A DNA stretch of 64,000 bases from Phaeobacter italicus (GTDB taxonomy: Bacteria; Pseudomonadota; Alphaproteobacteria; Rhodobacterales; Rhodobacteraceae). The translations under genes were made by a program, and so were the position numbers. The notes under the pieces are model-generated. The model worked only from the letters and a program-made list of their open reading frames with translations, did no database searches and had not been told where the DNA came from. The stretch covers positions 310,001-374,000 of the forward strand of contig NZ_CVRM01000011.1 of NCBI RefSeq assembly GCF_001258055.1, read 5' to 3'. Positions 50,308 to 60,184 of this stretch are shown piece by piece (positions within the stretch are counted from its first letter, which is position 1; every line of letters begins with the position of its first letter).

Positions 50308-50338
50308 ATATCGCGTGAAGCAGCAGAAAGAACAACCC

Positions 50339-52036
50339 ATGATTTCGCGGCGTGATTTCTTGCAGGTCTCAATGGCGGCCTCCGCTCTTGTTGGGGCCTC
50401 TGGTTTTGGCAACTGGGCGCGGCTGGCAGCGCAGCAAAAACTGACACAGGATCAGCTCTTGCAGTTTGACACCTATGGCAACATCAGCCTGATCCATGTG
50501 ACCGACATTCATGCGCAGCTGAAACCGATCTATTTCCGCGAACCATCCATCAATCTGGGGGTCGGTGCGAACAAAGGTCATGTGCCGCACATCACCGGCG
50601 CAGACTTTCGCAAGGCCTATGGCATCGCTGATGGCAGCCCGTCCGCCTATGCGCTGACCTATAACGATTTTGCGTCCCTTGCCGAAGGCTATGGCCGGGT
50701 GGGTGGGCTTGACCGGGTCTCCACCATAATCAACGCGATCCGCGCCGATCGGCCTGATGCGCTTTTGCTGGATGGCGGTGACACCTGGCATGGGTCCTAC
50801 ACCTGCCATCACACCGAAGGCCAGGACATGGTCAATGTGATGAACGCGCTAAAACCGGATGCGATGACCTTTCACTGGGAATTCACGCTGGGGTCGGACC
50901 GGGTGAACGAGATCGTCGAAGGGCTGCCTTTTGCGGCTCTTGGCCAGAATATTTTCGATGCGGAATGGGATGAACCGGCCGAGCTGTTCAAACCTTACAA
51001 GTTCTTCGACCGTGGCGGCGCAAAGGTTGCGGTGATCGGCCAGGCGTTCCCGTACATGCCGATTGCAAACCCCGGCTGGATGTTCCCGGAATACTCCTTC
51101 GGGATCCGTGATGAGCATATGCAGGACATGGTTGACGAAGTGCGCGCCGCTGGCGCGGATGTTGTCGTGGTTCTGTCTCACAACGGGTTTGACGTCGACA
51201 AGAAGATGGCCGGTGTGGTCAGCGGTATCGACGTGATCCTGTCCGGTCATACCCATGATGCGTTGCCCGAACCGGTTCTGGTGGGAAAGACGCATATCAT
51301 CGCATCCGGCTCCAACGGCAAATTCGTCTCTCGGGTGGATCTGGACGTGCGCGACAGCCAGCTGAGGGGGCTGCGGCACAAGCTGATCCCGGTGTTTGCG
51401 GACGTAATCGCGCCCGACCCGGTGATTTCCAAACTGATAGATGAACAGCGCGCGCCGTATGAGGCAGAGCTGGCAGAGGTGATTGGCCAGACGGATGAGC
51501 TGCTTTATCGGCGTGGCAATTTCAACGGCACCTGGGATGATCTCATCTGCGACGCGCTGCTGAGCGAGCGAGAGGCTGATATTGCCCTGTCGCCCGGTGT
51601 ACGCTGGGGGCCATCCTTGCTGCCGGGCGATGACATCACCCGCGAAGATATCTGGAACGTCACCTCCATGAGCTACGGTGCGGCCTATCGCAATGAAATG
51701 ACAGGCGAGTTCCTGAAGGTCGTGATGGAAGACGTGGCCGACAACATCTTTAACCCCGACCCCTATTACCAGCAGGGCGGTGACATGGTGCGGGTCGGTG
51801 GCATGGGCTACCATATCGACATCACCAAGCCGCAGGGCGAACGGATCAGCAATATGACATTGCTGAAGACCGGAGAGGCGATTGATCCGGCCAAGACCTA
51901 TACCGTGGCTGGCTGGGCCAGTGTGAATGAAGGGACCGAAGGTCCGCAGATCTGGGATGTGGTCGAAAGCCACATTCGCAAGATGGGCACTGTCACTCTT
52001 TCCCCGAACAATTCCGTGCAGGTGTCGGGCGCATAA
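50339..52036 (+). CDS. soxB: SoxB, dimanganese thiosulfohydrolase
   Basis: 565 residues. A Tat signal (SRRDFLQVSMAASALVGA) exports it. It hydrolyses the sulfonate from SoxY-bound S-thiosulfonate. Metallophosphatase-type ligands are seen in HVTDIHAQLKP, LLDGGDTWHGS, FHWEFTLGSDRV, VLSHNGFDVDKK and SGHTHDALP, followed by the 5'-nucleotidase C-terminal domain. The ATG at 50339 is chosen because the Tat motif starts there; its ribosome-binding site is weak. Standard marker gene for thiosulfate oxidation. Confidence 0.97.
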   Translation: MISRRDFLQVSMAASALVGASGFGNWARLAAQQKLTQDQLLQFDTYGNISLIHVTDIHAQLKPIYFREPSINLGVGANKGHVPHITGADFRKAYGIADGSPSAYALTYNDFASLAEGYGRVGGLDRVSTIINAIRADRPDALLLDGGDTWHGSYTCHHTEGQDMVNVMNALKPDAMTFHWEFTLGSDRVNEIVEGLPFAALGQNIFDAEWDEPAELFKPYKFFDRGGAKVAVIGQAFPYMPIANPGWMFPEYSFGIRDEHMQDMVDEVRAAGADVVVVLSHNGFDVDKKMAGVVSGIDVILSGHTHDALPEPVLVGKTHIIASGSNGKFVSRVDLDVRDSQLRGLRHKLIPVFADVIAPDPVISKLIDEQRAPYEAELAEVIGQTDELLYRRGNFNGTWDDLICDALLSEREADIALSPGVRWGPSLLPGDDITREDIWNVTSMSYGAAYRNEMTGEFLKVVMEDVADNIFNPDPYYQQGGDMVRVGGMGYHIDITKPQGERISNMTLLKTGEAIDPAKTYTVAGWASVNEGTEGPQIWDVVESHIRKMGTVTLSPNNSVQVSGA

Positions 52037-52065
52037 GCCCGGCACTCGCCAAAAATTTTTGCGCT

Positions 52066-52091
52066 GAAAAATTCATGAAAGTGAATTTTTC
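52066..52091. promoter_or_regulatory. SoxR operator before soxC, perfect 10-bp arms
   Basis: GAAAAATTCA and TGAATTTTTC are perfect reverse complements around TGAAAG, containing ATTCA-N6-TGAAT (52071-52086), the same core and spacing as before soxX. It lies 21 bp before the soxC ATG, just upstream of the ribosome-binding site. It is the longest symmetric copy in the window. Confidence 0.7.
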
Positions 52092-52112
52092 GATGTAAGG
52101 AGACGATCAGAA

Positions 52113-53384
52113 ATGACTGATAAGACACATGACGCCAAACCGTCGCGCCGCCAGTTTCTGGCCGGTGCTGCTGCGGTTGGGGCAGGGGCGGTGGCGGGCG
52201 GCTCTGCTTCGGCTGCCACGCCCGACCCGCTGATTACGCAGGTGCAGGACTGGGCCTCTGGTCTGGGGGACGGGGTAGATGCGACCCCCTATGGCCTGCC
52301 GATCCAATACGAAAGCGATGTGGTGCGTCGCAATGTGGAATGGCTGACGGCGGACACGATCAGTTCGATCAATTTCACGCCGATCCATGCGCTGGATGGC
52401 ACCATCACACCGCAGGGCTGTGCGTTCGAACGCCACCATTCTGGCGCGATTGAACTGCGCAAGGAAGACTATAGGCTGATGATCAACGGCCTGGTCGACA
52501 CCCCATTGGTGTTCACCTATGCGGATCTGGAACGCTTCCCGCGCGAAAACCGCGTCTATTTCTGCGAATGCGCGGCGAATTCCGGCATGGAATGGGCTGG
52601 TGCGCAGCTGAATGGCGCGCAGTTCACCCACGGCATGATCCACAACATGGAATATTCCGGTGTGTCCCTTCGGACCCTGCTGGAGGAGGCAGGCGTCAAA
52701 CCTGAGGGCAAATGGGTCTACGTGGAAGGCGCGGATGCGTCCTCTAACGGGCGGTCGATCCCGCTGGAAAAAGCGATGGATGACGTGCTGGTCGCCTTCA
52801 AGGCCAATGGCGAGGCGCTGCGCAAGGAACACGGCTATCCCGTTCGTCTGGTGGTGCCCGGTTGGGAGGGCAACATGTGGGTCAAATGGCTGCGCCGGGT
52901 TGAGGTCATGGACCAGCCGGTCGAAAGCCGCGAGGAGACATCGAAATACACCGACACACTCGCCAATGGGGTCAGCCGCAAATGGACCTGGGAGATGGAT
53001 GCAAAATCCGTCGTCACCAGCCCCAGCCCACAGGCGCCGATCACTCATGGCCCAGGGCCCTTGGTCATCACTGGGCTGGCATGGTCCGGTCGCGGCGCGA
53101 TCGCTGGCGTTGATGTTTCGCTGGACGGTGGCAAGAACTGGCAGGAGGCGCGGCTGGCGGCGCCCGGTACTGACAAGGCGCTGACCCGGTTTTACCTCGA
53201 CATCAATTGGGATGGCTCCGAGATGCTGCTGCAAAGCCGCGCGCGCGACACGTCGGGCTATGTGCAGCCCACCAAGGCACAGTTGCGCGAGGTGCGTGGG
53301 TTGAATTCCATCTATCACAACAACGCCATCCAGACCTGGTGGGTCAAGGCAAACGGGGAGGCGGAAAATGTCGAGGTTTCTTGA
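52113..53384 (+). CDS. soxC: SoxC, molybdenum subunit of sulfane dehydrogenase
   Basis: 423 residues. A Tat signal (SRRQFLAGAAAVGAGAVAGG) exports the cofactor-loaded protein. The sulfite-oxidase-type domain has VYFCECAANSGMEW with the molybdenum-ligating cysteine, then a C-terminal dimerisation domain (ALTRFYLDINWDGSEMLLQS). With SoxD it oxidises the sulfane sulfur on SoxY, giving eight electrons per thiosulfate. Presence of soxCD implies full oxidation to sulfate without sulfur globules. AAGGAG precedes the ATG. Confidence 0.97.
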   Translation: MTDKTHDAKPSRRQFLAGAAAVGAGAVAGGSASAATPDPLITQVQDWASGLGDGVDATPYGLPIQYESDVVRRNVEWLTADTISSINFTPIHALDGTITPQGCAFERHHSGAIELRKEDYRLMINGLVDTPLVFTYADLERFPRENRVYFCECAANSGMEWAGAQLNGAQFTHGMIHNMEYSGVSLRTLLEEAGVKPEGKWVYVEGADASSNGRSIPLEKAMDDVLVAFKANGEALRKEHGYPVRLVVPGWEGNMWVKWLRRVEVMDQPVESREETSKYTDTLANGVSRKWTWEMDAKSVVTSPSPQAPITHGPGPLVITGLAWSGRGAIAGVDVSLDGGKNWQEARLAAPGTDKALTRFYLDINWDGSEMLLQSRARDTSGYVQPTKAQLREVRGLNSIYHNNAIQTWWVKANGEAENVEVS

Positions 53385-54465
53385 AGTGTTGACGATACCC
53401 ACTGAGAGCAGGCGGAACGTTGTTGCAGCGGCTGTTTTATCTATGGCGGTTGCCTCGCCCGTTGCCGCAGAGAAATTCGGCCTCGGCCGTCCCGCCTTGC
53501 CGGAGGAAATCGCGGCTTGGGATCTGGACGTGGCGCCGGATGGCACCGGCTTGCCTGCGGGCTCGGGTGATGTGTTCACCGGCGAAGAGGTCTTTGCCGA
53601 GAAATGCGCGGTCTGCCATGGCGATTTTGCCGAGGGCGTGGGCAATTGGCCCAAACTCGCGGGCGGGCAGGGCACGTTGGACCACGAGGACCCGCTGAAG
53701 ACAGTGGGCAGCTACTGGCCTTATCTGTCGACCACCTGGGACTATGTGAACCGCTCCATGCCGTTTGGCGATGCGCAGTCGCTGACGCCGGATGAGGTTT
53801 ATGCCATCGTGGCCTACATCCTTTATTCCAACGATCTGGTGGATGACGACTTCGTGCTGTCGGATGCGACGTTTGCCGAAATTCAGCTGCCCAATGCAGA
53901 TGGGTTCATTCTGGACGACCGTCTGCAAGCCGAGAAGCATTTCTGGACAGACAGCCCCTGCATGGAAAACTGCAAAGACAACGTTGAGATCACGATGCGC
54001 GCACGTGTTCTGGACGTCACGCCGCAGGAGGCCACAGCCGACGAACCGCCAGCCGAGACCGGTGACGACGTTTTACTCGCCAGTGCAGAGACAGAGGCAG
54101 AACCCGAGGCCACGCCGGAGCAACCCGAGGTCGTTGCGCTGGATCCGGAGCTGGTTGCGAAGGGGGAAAAAACCTTCAAGAAATGCAAGGCCTGCCATCA
54201 GGTGGGTGAGGGGGCAAAGTCCAAAACAGGTCCGGTTCTGAATGGCATTATCGGGGCCCAGGCCGGGGCGGCAGAGGGCTTTCGCTATTCCAAGGCGATG
54301 GTGACCGCAGGTGATGCCGGTCTGGTCTGGAACGAAGAAGAACTGGCAGCGTTCCTTGCCAAACCCAAAGCCTACATGAAGGGCACCAAGATGGCCTTTG
54401 CCGGGCTGAAGAAGGACGCGGATATCGAGGCAATCATCGCCTATCTGCAGTCTCACTCGCAGTAG
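53368..54465 (+). CDS. soxD: SoxD, diheme c-type cytochrome subunit
   Basis: 365 residues. A signal segment (VVAAAVLSMAVASPVAA) is followed by heme 1, KCAVCHGDF (Cys80-His84), an acidic Pro/Glu-rich linker (about 215-255) and heme 2, KCKACHQVGEG, with YMKGTKMAF as distal Met region. It accepts electrons from SoxC. Its start overlaps the soxC end by 17 bp, so the pair is coupled. Last sox gene here; no soxEFGH follows. Confidence 0.96.
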   Translation: MSRFLEVLTIPTESRRNVVAAAVLSMAVASPVAAEKFGLGRPALPEEIAAWDLDVAPDGTGLPAGSGDVFTGEEVFAEKCAVCHGDFAEGVGNWPKLAGGQGTLDHEDPLKTVGSYWPYLSTTWDYVNRSMPFGDAQSLTPDEVYAIVAYILYSNDLVDDDFVLSDATFAEIQLPNADGFILDDRLQAEKHFWTDSPCMENCKDNVEITMRARVLDVTPQEATADEPPAETGDDVLLASAETEAEPEATPEQPEVVALDPELVAKGEKTFKKCKACHQVGEGAKSKTGPVLNGIIGAQAGAAEGFRYSKAMVTAGDAGLVWNEEELAAFLAKPKAYMKGTKMAFAGLKKDADIEAIIAYLQSHSQ

Positions 54466-54483
54466 CGGTAGACAACGCCGTTG

Positions 54484-54514
54484 GCCCCTCGGTCTGCGAC
54501 CGGGGGGCTGTTTT
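54484..54514 (+). terminator. Terminator of the sox operon
   Basis: GCCCCTCGGTC / GACCGGGGGGC, an 11-bp stem with one G-U pair and a TGC loop, followed by TGTTTT. Confidence 0.88.
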
Positions 54515-54602
54515 ATGTCTTTGACCTTTTGCTCTTGTTTCTGTTCAGGCCATCGGATAGCCACGTCGTCCTTCTTTTGGCGGATTTGTAGCAGGTGCCT
54601 TC

Positions 54603-55853
54603 ATGACTTCTCCCAATACGCTTGGTATCGACTTTGGCACCTCCAACTCCGCTGCTGGGGTGGCGGTCAACGGCGCAGCTTGGCTGATTGAGGTGGAGCC
54701 GGGCGAAACCACTTTGCCCACAGCTGTTTTCTTTGATGTGGACACGCACAAGATGGTGATCGGACGGCGGGCAACGCGCGCGCTGATCAACGGCGATGAA
54801 GGACGTTTCATGCGCGCATTGAAGAGCCTGCTGGGCACGCCTTTGATGCGGGAAAAACGCCGTCTGGGTGGCGAGTTGGTGGATTTCATCACTGTTGTCG
54901 CCCGATTTCTGGGCGATCTGAAATCCCGCGCCGAGGCCGCAACCGGCCAGACCTTCACCCATGCGTTGTCGGGGCGACCGGTTTTGTTTCATAGCAAGGA
55001 TGCAGACCGCAATGCGCAGGCAGAAGTGGATTTGCGGGCCTGCTATCTTGCGGCAGGTTTTGAAGACGTGCGGTTCATGCTAGAGCCGGAAGCCGCATTG
55101 CGTTCGGCGCAGGTCCACCCGGGCATTGGTTTGATCGTCGACATCGGCGGCGGCACCTCGGACTTTACGGCCTTTGACCAAAAACCGGATGGGTCCACTC
55201 GCATTCTTGCCTCACATGGTGTGCGACTGGGCGGGACCGATTTTGACCGACAGCTGAGCATCGATCATGTCATGCCGCTGTTGGGGCGCGGAACGGCGAT
55301 CCGGAACACATTTGGCGATGGCGCATTGCCTGCCCCAAACCGTATCTTCAACGACCTCGCGACCTGGCAGATGATCCCCTTTCTCTACGCCGCTGACAGC
55401 CGCCGTGCGGCTGCGGATCTGCTGAAGAACGCTGTCGAGCCAGAGAAGCTTTCGCGTCTTGTTGCGGTGCTGGAAGATGAACTGGGCCATGACCTCGCAT
55501 TTGCGGTTGAACGCGGGAAAATCGCCGCCAATCAACCTGATAGGGAGGCTGCGGTCATTGATCTCAAGGTTCTGGAACGGGGGCTGTCTGTCCCGCTGAG
55601 CAAACCCGATATGATGGGCAGCCTTGCAGATGACGTGGCTGCGATCGGTGCATGTGCGGAAGAAACGCTGTCGCGCGCCGGTCTTGCGCCCTCGCAAGTG
55701 GAGCAGATCGTTTTGGTCGGCGGCTCTGCTCTTTTGGGGGCGGTGCAGTCGCAGATGCGGTTACTCTGCCCCTATGCAGATTTGCGCTGCGACAATGCCA
55801 TGACTGCGGTTGCCGATGGCCTGGCGCTCGCTGCAGCAGAGGCGTTTGCCTGA
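54603..55853 (+). CDS. YegD-type Hsp70 family protein (ATPase domain only)
   Basis: 416 residues. Actin/Hsp70 ATP-binding motifs: LGIDFGTSNSAAGVAV (phosphate 1), LIVDIGGGTSDFTAFD (phosphate 2) and QIVLVGGSALLGAVQ (adenosine). No substrate-binding domain follows, so it is not DnaK but the short YegD group. The client is unknown. It sits after the sox terminator and has its own transcript. The ATG at 54603 has only a weak ribosome-binding site. Confidence 0.88.
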   Translation: MTSPNTLGIDFGTSNSAAGVAVNGAAWLIEVEPGETTLPTAVFFDVDTHKMVIGRRATRALINGDEGRFMRALKSLLGTPLMREKRRLGGELVDFITVVARFLGDLKSRAEAATGQTFTHALSGRPVLFHSKDADRNAQAEVDLRACYLAAGFEDVRFMLEPEAALRSAQVHPGIGLIVDIGGGTSDFTAFDQKPDGSTRILASHGVRLGGTDFDRQLSIDHVMPLLGRGTAIRNTFGDGALPAPNRIFNDLATWQMIPFLYAADSRRAAADLLKNAVEPEKLSRLVAVLEDELGHDLAFAVERGKIAANQPDREAAVIDLKVLERGLSVPLSKPDMMGSLADDVAAIGACAEETLSRAGLAPSQVEQIVLVGGSALLGAVQSQMRLLCPYADLRCDNAMTAVADGLALAAAEAFA

Positions 55854-55897
55854 TCTGGGCCTTCCAGCGGGGTCCCTGTGCGCGCAACGCGCCCCTT

Positions 55898-56905
55898 TCA
55901 GTTCCACCCCTTGCGGAAGAAATGCGGGCTGGCGCCGAACTTGCGCTTGAACTGGCGGGAGAAATGCGTGGCAGAGTTGAACCCTGATGCGAGCGCGATC
56001 TCTGTCACTGACATGGAGGTTTCGTTCATCAGGGCAAAAGCGTGGCTGAGCCGCATGTCGAAGTACACATGCATCGGGCTTTGGTTCAGATAGCGCGAGA
56101 ACAGGCGTTCCAGCTGGCGTCTGGAAATATCGAGGCGGTCGCAAAGCTCAGCGATGGACAGCGGTTCTTCGATTGATTCCTGCATCAGCTGCAGCGCGTT
56201 CAGCAGTCGCTGATTGCGGCTACCGATTGCCACGGCATAGTTGGATTTCTGCGGCGTGCTTTGGCCGCCATTGCGGACATGCAGGCACATGTCGGCCACG
56301 ATAATGGCCAGCTGCTTGCCGTGCTGTTCTTCGATCAGGTTCAGCATCATGTCGGTTGCCGCATTGCCGCCGCCACATGTCATCAGCTTGTTGCTGATCT
56401 CAAAAATCCGGGGAGAGGGCAGGAGATCGGGGAACCGTTCGACAAACCCCGGTTGGTTTTCCCAATGCAGCGTAAACCGTTCCTGTCCAAGAAGCCCGGC
56501 TTGGGCGAGCGCAAAAGCCCCGGTACAGATCCCGCCGATGGAGCGACCAAATCGGCGTTCCCGTCTGAGCCAGTTCAAAACCGATTCATTTGCTGCATTC
56601 TGGGGCTCGACCCCTGCGCAAACAAAGGCTGAGGCTTCTGCCGGTAGCGAGCCCATCGGCAGGTCCGGTGTGATCGTCATCCCGTTTGAGCAGCGGATGG
56701 GCGCGCCATCGGGTGTCATCACATACCAGCGATAGAGCTGTGAGTTGGTCACCTGATTTGCAATGCGCAGCGGTTCAACCGCCGCAGCAACGGGCAACAT
56801 GGTCGCCTTGGGCAGCAACAGGAAATAGAAGTCCTGCGTCTTGCCATGGAATGGGACATTCAGCTTGGCTGATGCCCCCTTCTGCACGAAATAGTTGTCG
56901 GTCAT
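55898..56905 (-). CDS. GlxA-family AraC-type regulator with DJ-1/PfpI domain
   Basis: 335 residues. The N-terminal class-I amidotransferase-like domain includes SIGGICTGAFALAQAGLL (nucleophile-elbow cysteine) and the C-terminal AraC domain has two helix-turn-helix motifs (SIAELCDRLDISRRQLERLF; SVTEIALASGFNSATHFSRQ). The family controls uptake and breakdown of betaine, carnitine, amino acids and related compounds; the ligand here is unknown. Its promoter region is shared with clpP and contains two palindromes. Confidence 0.88.
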   Translation of the reverse strand: MTDNYFVQKGASAKLNVPFHGKTQDFYFLLLPKATMLPVAAAVEPLRIANQVTNSQLYRWYVMTPDGAPIRCSNGMTITPDLPMGSLPAEASAFVCAGVEPQNAANESVLNWLRRERRFGRSIGGICTGAFALAQAGLLGQERFTLHWENQPGFVERFPDLLPSPRIFEISNKLMTCGGGNAATDMMLNLIEEQHGKQLAIIVADMCLHVRNGGQSTPQKSNYAVAIGSRNQRLLNALQLMQESIEEPLSIAELCDRLDISRRQLERLFSRYLNQSPMHVYFDMRLSHAFALMNETSMSVTEIALASGFNSATHFSRQFKRKFGASPHFFRKGWN

Positions 56906-57212
56906 GTCAGGAGCCCGAAACAGGCCTGCTGGGGCAGGGGATCATTGATTTTCGACAAGTAAACCCTAGGGCCGCAGGTCAGCCAACAAATTGCGACCGC
57001 AAACCGACGTATTTCGACAGAAAGCGGGGCTGAACCACGGGCCCTGCGCAGGGCGCGCGAAATTTTGCGCAAATTTTAACTGGTCTGTTGCCTGCAGGTC
57101 AGGATGGGGCAAATTCATTCGGCCCCCTTGCAGCCCAAATGTGGCGGCACTAAGACTCAGGTAACACCTAGTCGGCTATGGTGCCGACGTATTTGAAAGC
57201 AGGCAGGTCAAA
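56906..57212. promoter_or_regulatory. 307-bp divergent gap between the GlxA-type gene and clpP, with two palindromes
   Basis: GCCCTGCGCAGGGC (57041-57054) is a perfect 14-bp palindrome. Six bases on, AAATTTTGCGCAAATTTT (57060-57077) is symmetric at 16 of 18 positions with core TTTGCGCAAA. A weak promoter for clpP may be TTGCAG (57128-57133), 17 bp, TAAGAC (57151-57156). The palindromes lie between the two start codons and could bind the GlxA-type regulator. Confidence 0.5.
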
Positions 57213-57845
57213 ATGGTCGATCCAAGAGAAACATACATGAACACGCTGGTGCCGATGGTGGTTGAGCAGACCAGCCGCGGTGAACGCGCCTATGACATCT
57301 TTTCGCGCCTGCTGAAGGAGCGGATCATCTTCCTGAACGGTCCGGTTCATGACGGGATGTCCTCTCTGATCGTGGCGCAGCTGCTGCACCTTGAGGCGGA
57401 AAACCCGTCCAAGGAAATCTCCATGTACATCAACAGCCCGGGTGGTGTGGTGACGTCTGGTCTGTCGATCTACGACACCATGCAGTACATCAAACCCAAG
57501 GTTTCCACCCTGGTGATTGGTCAGGCGGCTTCGATGGGGTCGCTGCTGCTGACCGCGGGTGAGCCTGGCATGCGTTTCTCGCTGCCGAACTCTCGTGTGA
57601 TGGTGCACCAGCCCTCCGGCGGCTTCCAGGGGCAGGCCACCGACATCATGATCCACGCCGAAGAGACCCTGAAGCTCAAGAAGCGTCTGAACGAGATCTA
57701 CGTCAAACACACCGGCCAGGATTATGACAGCATTGTCAACGCGCTAGAGCGTGACAACTTCATGTCTCCGGAAGAAGCCAAGGAATTTGGCCTCATCGAC
57801 GAGATCGTCGAGAACCGCAGCAAGCTGGACAGCGACGACAGCTGA
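57213..57845 (+). CDS. clpP: ATP-dependent Clp protease proteolytic subunit
   Basis: 210 residues. The catalytic triad is Ser107 ([11 protein letters not shown]), His132 (VMVHQPSGG) and Asp181 ([11 protein letters not shown]). [17 protein letters not shown] is the conserved N-terminal region. It forms the tetradecameric chamber that degrades proteins unfolded by ClpX or ClpA. ClpX follows 138 bp downstream, with a hairpin between them. Confidence 0.97.
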   Translation: MVDPRETYMNTLVPMVVEQTSRGERAYDIFSRLLKERIIFLNGPVHDGMSSLIVAQLLHLEAENPSKEISMYINSPGGVVTSGLSIYDTMQYIKPKVSTLVIGQAASMGSLLLTAGEPGMRFSLPNSRVMVHQPSGGFQGQATDIMIHAEETLKLKKRLNEIYVKHTGQDYDSIVNALERDNFMSPEEAKEFGLIDEIVENRSKLDSDDS

Positions 57846-57863
57846 TAGGCGGTGCGAACTAGG

Positions 57864-57890
57864 GTGTGCCCTCCGGGCGTCAGGGCACAC
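57864..57890 (+). other. Hairpin between clpP and clpX
   Basis: GTGTGCCCT and AGGGCACAC are perfect nine-base arms around CCGGGCGTC, followed by only TTT. It may be a partial terminator or attenuator setting the clpP to clpX ratio, or an mRNA-stability element. Confidence 0.6.
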
Positions 57891-57983
57891 TTTGCGATTG
57901 TGGCGGCTGTGCCGGTGGCATAAGCTGTCAAGAATACGGGTGGCGCAGGAGGCGCATGCACGCCCCGGACGGAAAGGTAGACC

Positions 57984-59252
<1,269 letters not shown>

Positions 59253-59280
59253 TTTCTCTCAAGAATTTTAGAGACATGGA

Positions 59281-59311
59281 AAACGGCATGGGATATTCCC
59301 GTGCCGTTTTT
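59281..59311 (+). terminator. Terminator of clpX
   Basis: AACGGCATGGG / CCCGTGCCGTT with one G-U pair, followed by TTT. A possible upstream GTG for the next gene (59301) lies inside this stem, which argues against that start. Confidence 0.88.
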
Positions 59312-59330
59312 CGTTGGAAAGGACGAACAG

Positions 59331-59696
59331 GTGATCAAACGTATTTCTTCAGGCGGTGAGTTTGAGGCCAAGATCGGCTATTGCCGTGCGGTTGTTGCTG
59401 GCGGCTTTGTGCATGTGGCGGGAACCGTGGGGCAGGGCGACGATGTGGTGGCGCAATGCAAGTCGGCGCTCGAAACCATCGGGGCGGCCCTGGAAAAGGC
59501 CGGCGCGAGCTTTGCGGATGTGGTGCGCGTTAACTACTATCTGCCGGATGCTGCCGAATTTGAGCCCTGCTGGCCCATTCTGGCAGAAACCTTTGGTGAC
59601 AACCCGCCTGCGGCAACCATGATCGCATGCGATCTGATCGATCCCAAGTTCCGGATCGAGATCGAAGTGACAGCACTGGCACCGGCCAATGACTGA
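59331..59696 (+). CDS. RidA-family protein
   Basis: 121 residues from GTG 59331, preceded by GGAAAGG. The N-terminus (M)IKRISSGGEFEAKIGY is typical; ALEKAGASFADVVRVNYYL and AATMIACDLIDPKFRIEIEV are YjgF/YER057c signatures. RidA proteins hydrolyse reactive enamine/imine intermediates, and the Arg of classic RidA seems replaced in this subgroup (no GRCAR-like motif seen), so activity is uncertain. It is monocistronic between two terminators or gene ends. Confidence 0.85.
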   Translation: MIKRISSGGEFEAKIGYCRAVVAGGFVHVAGTVGQGDDVVAQCKSALETIGAALEKAGASFADVVRVNYYLPDAAEFEPCWPILAETFGDNPPAATMIACDLIDPKFRIEIEVTALAPAND

Positions 59697-59728
59697 ATAG
59701 CTGTGCGATGGGCGTGACGTGCTGGGGA

Positions 59729-60016
59729 TCAGAACTTTAGCACGTCAGTTTTCTGGGTATCTTCCCGGCGTTGCTTCATCAGCTGCTGCAGCGGGCTCAG
59801 CTGTGGTTCAGGTGACAGCCCGATGACTGAGCGCACAGCATCCACAGTCTCACTTGCAGCTCTTGCGATAGGGTGGCGATCGGCTTGACTGTTGCGCACC
59901 AGTTTCACCCCGTTGGTGTCGTACCTATGGGTGACAACACGGTCGGTGCTATCGATCAGGTCGAGAACGGCGATGGACAGGGCCATCATTGAAACAAGCA
60001 GCGCTAGTGTACGCAT
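59729..60016 (-). CDS. Small exported or membrane-anchored protein of unknown function
   Basis: 95 residues from ATG 60016. MRTLALLVSMMALSIAVLDL is a signal peptide or anchor; the rest is hydrophilic (ARAASETVDAVRSVIGLSP, QQLMKQRREDTQKTDV). No family recognised. A longer start at 60028 adds four residues. It is convergent with RidA and divergent from the NDUFA12 gene. The coding bias and signal peptide favour a real gene. Confidence 0.6.
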   Translation of the reverse strand: MRTLALLVSMMALSIAVLDLIDSTDRVVTHRYDTNGVKLVRNSQADRHPIARAASETVDAVRSVIGLSPEPQLSPLQQLMKQRREDTQKTDVLKF

Positions 60017-60184
60017 GGGGCAGCTCAATCGTCATTTAATGAATTGCCAAGACTATGGCGCATGAATGTGGCCAGAATGTGTAATTGGCCAGAAGTTTTG
60101 CCAGTTCTTGCTCCCAGGGCGCAGGGTGTCTGGACCTTGGGATGAAATTGCGCCATATCAGAAGCGAAATTTTCGGAGGAACCG

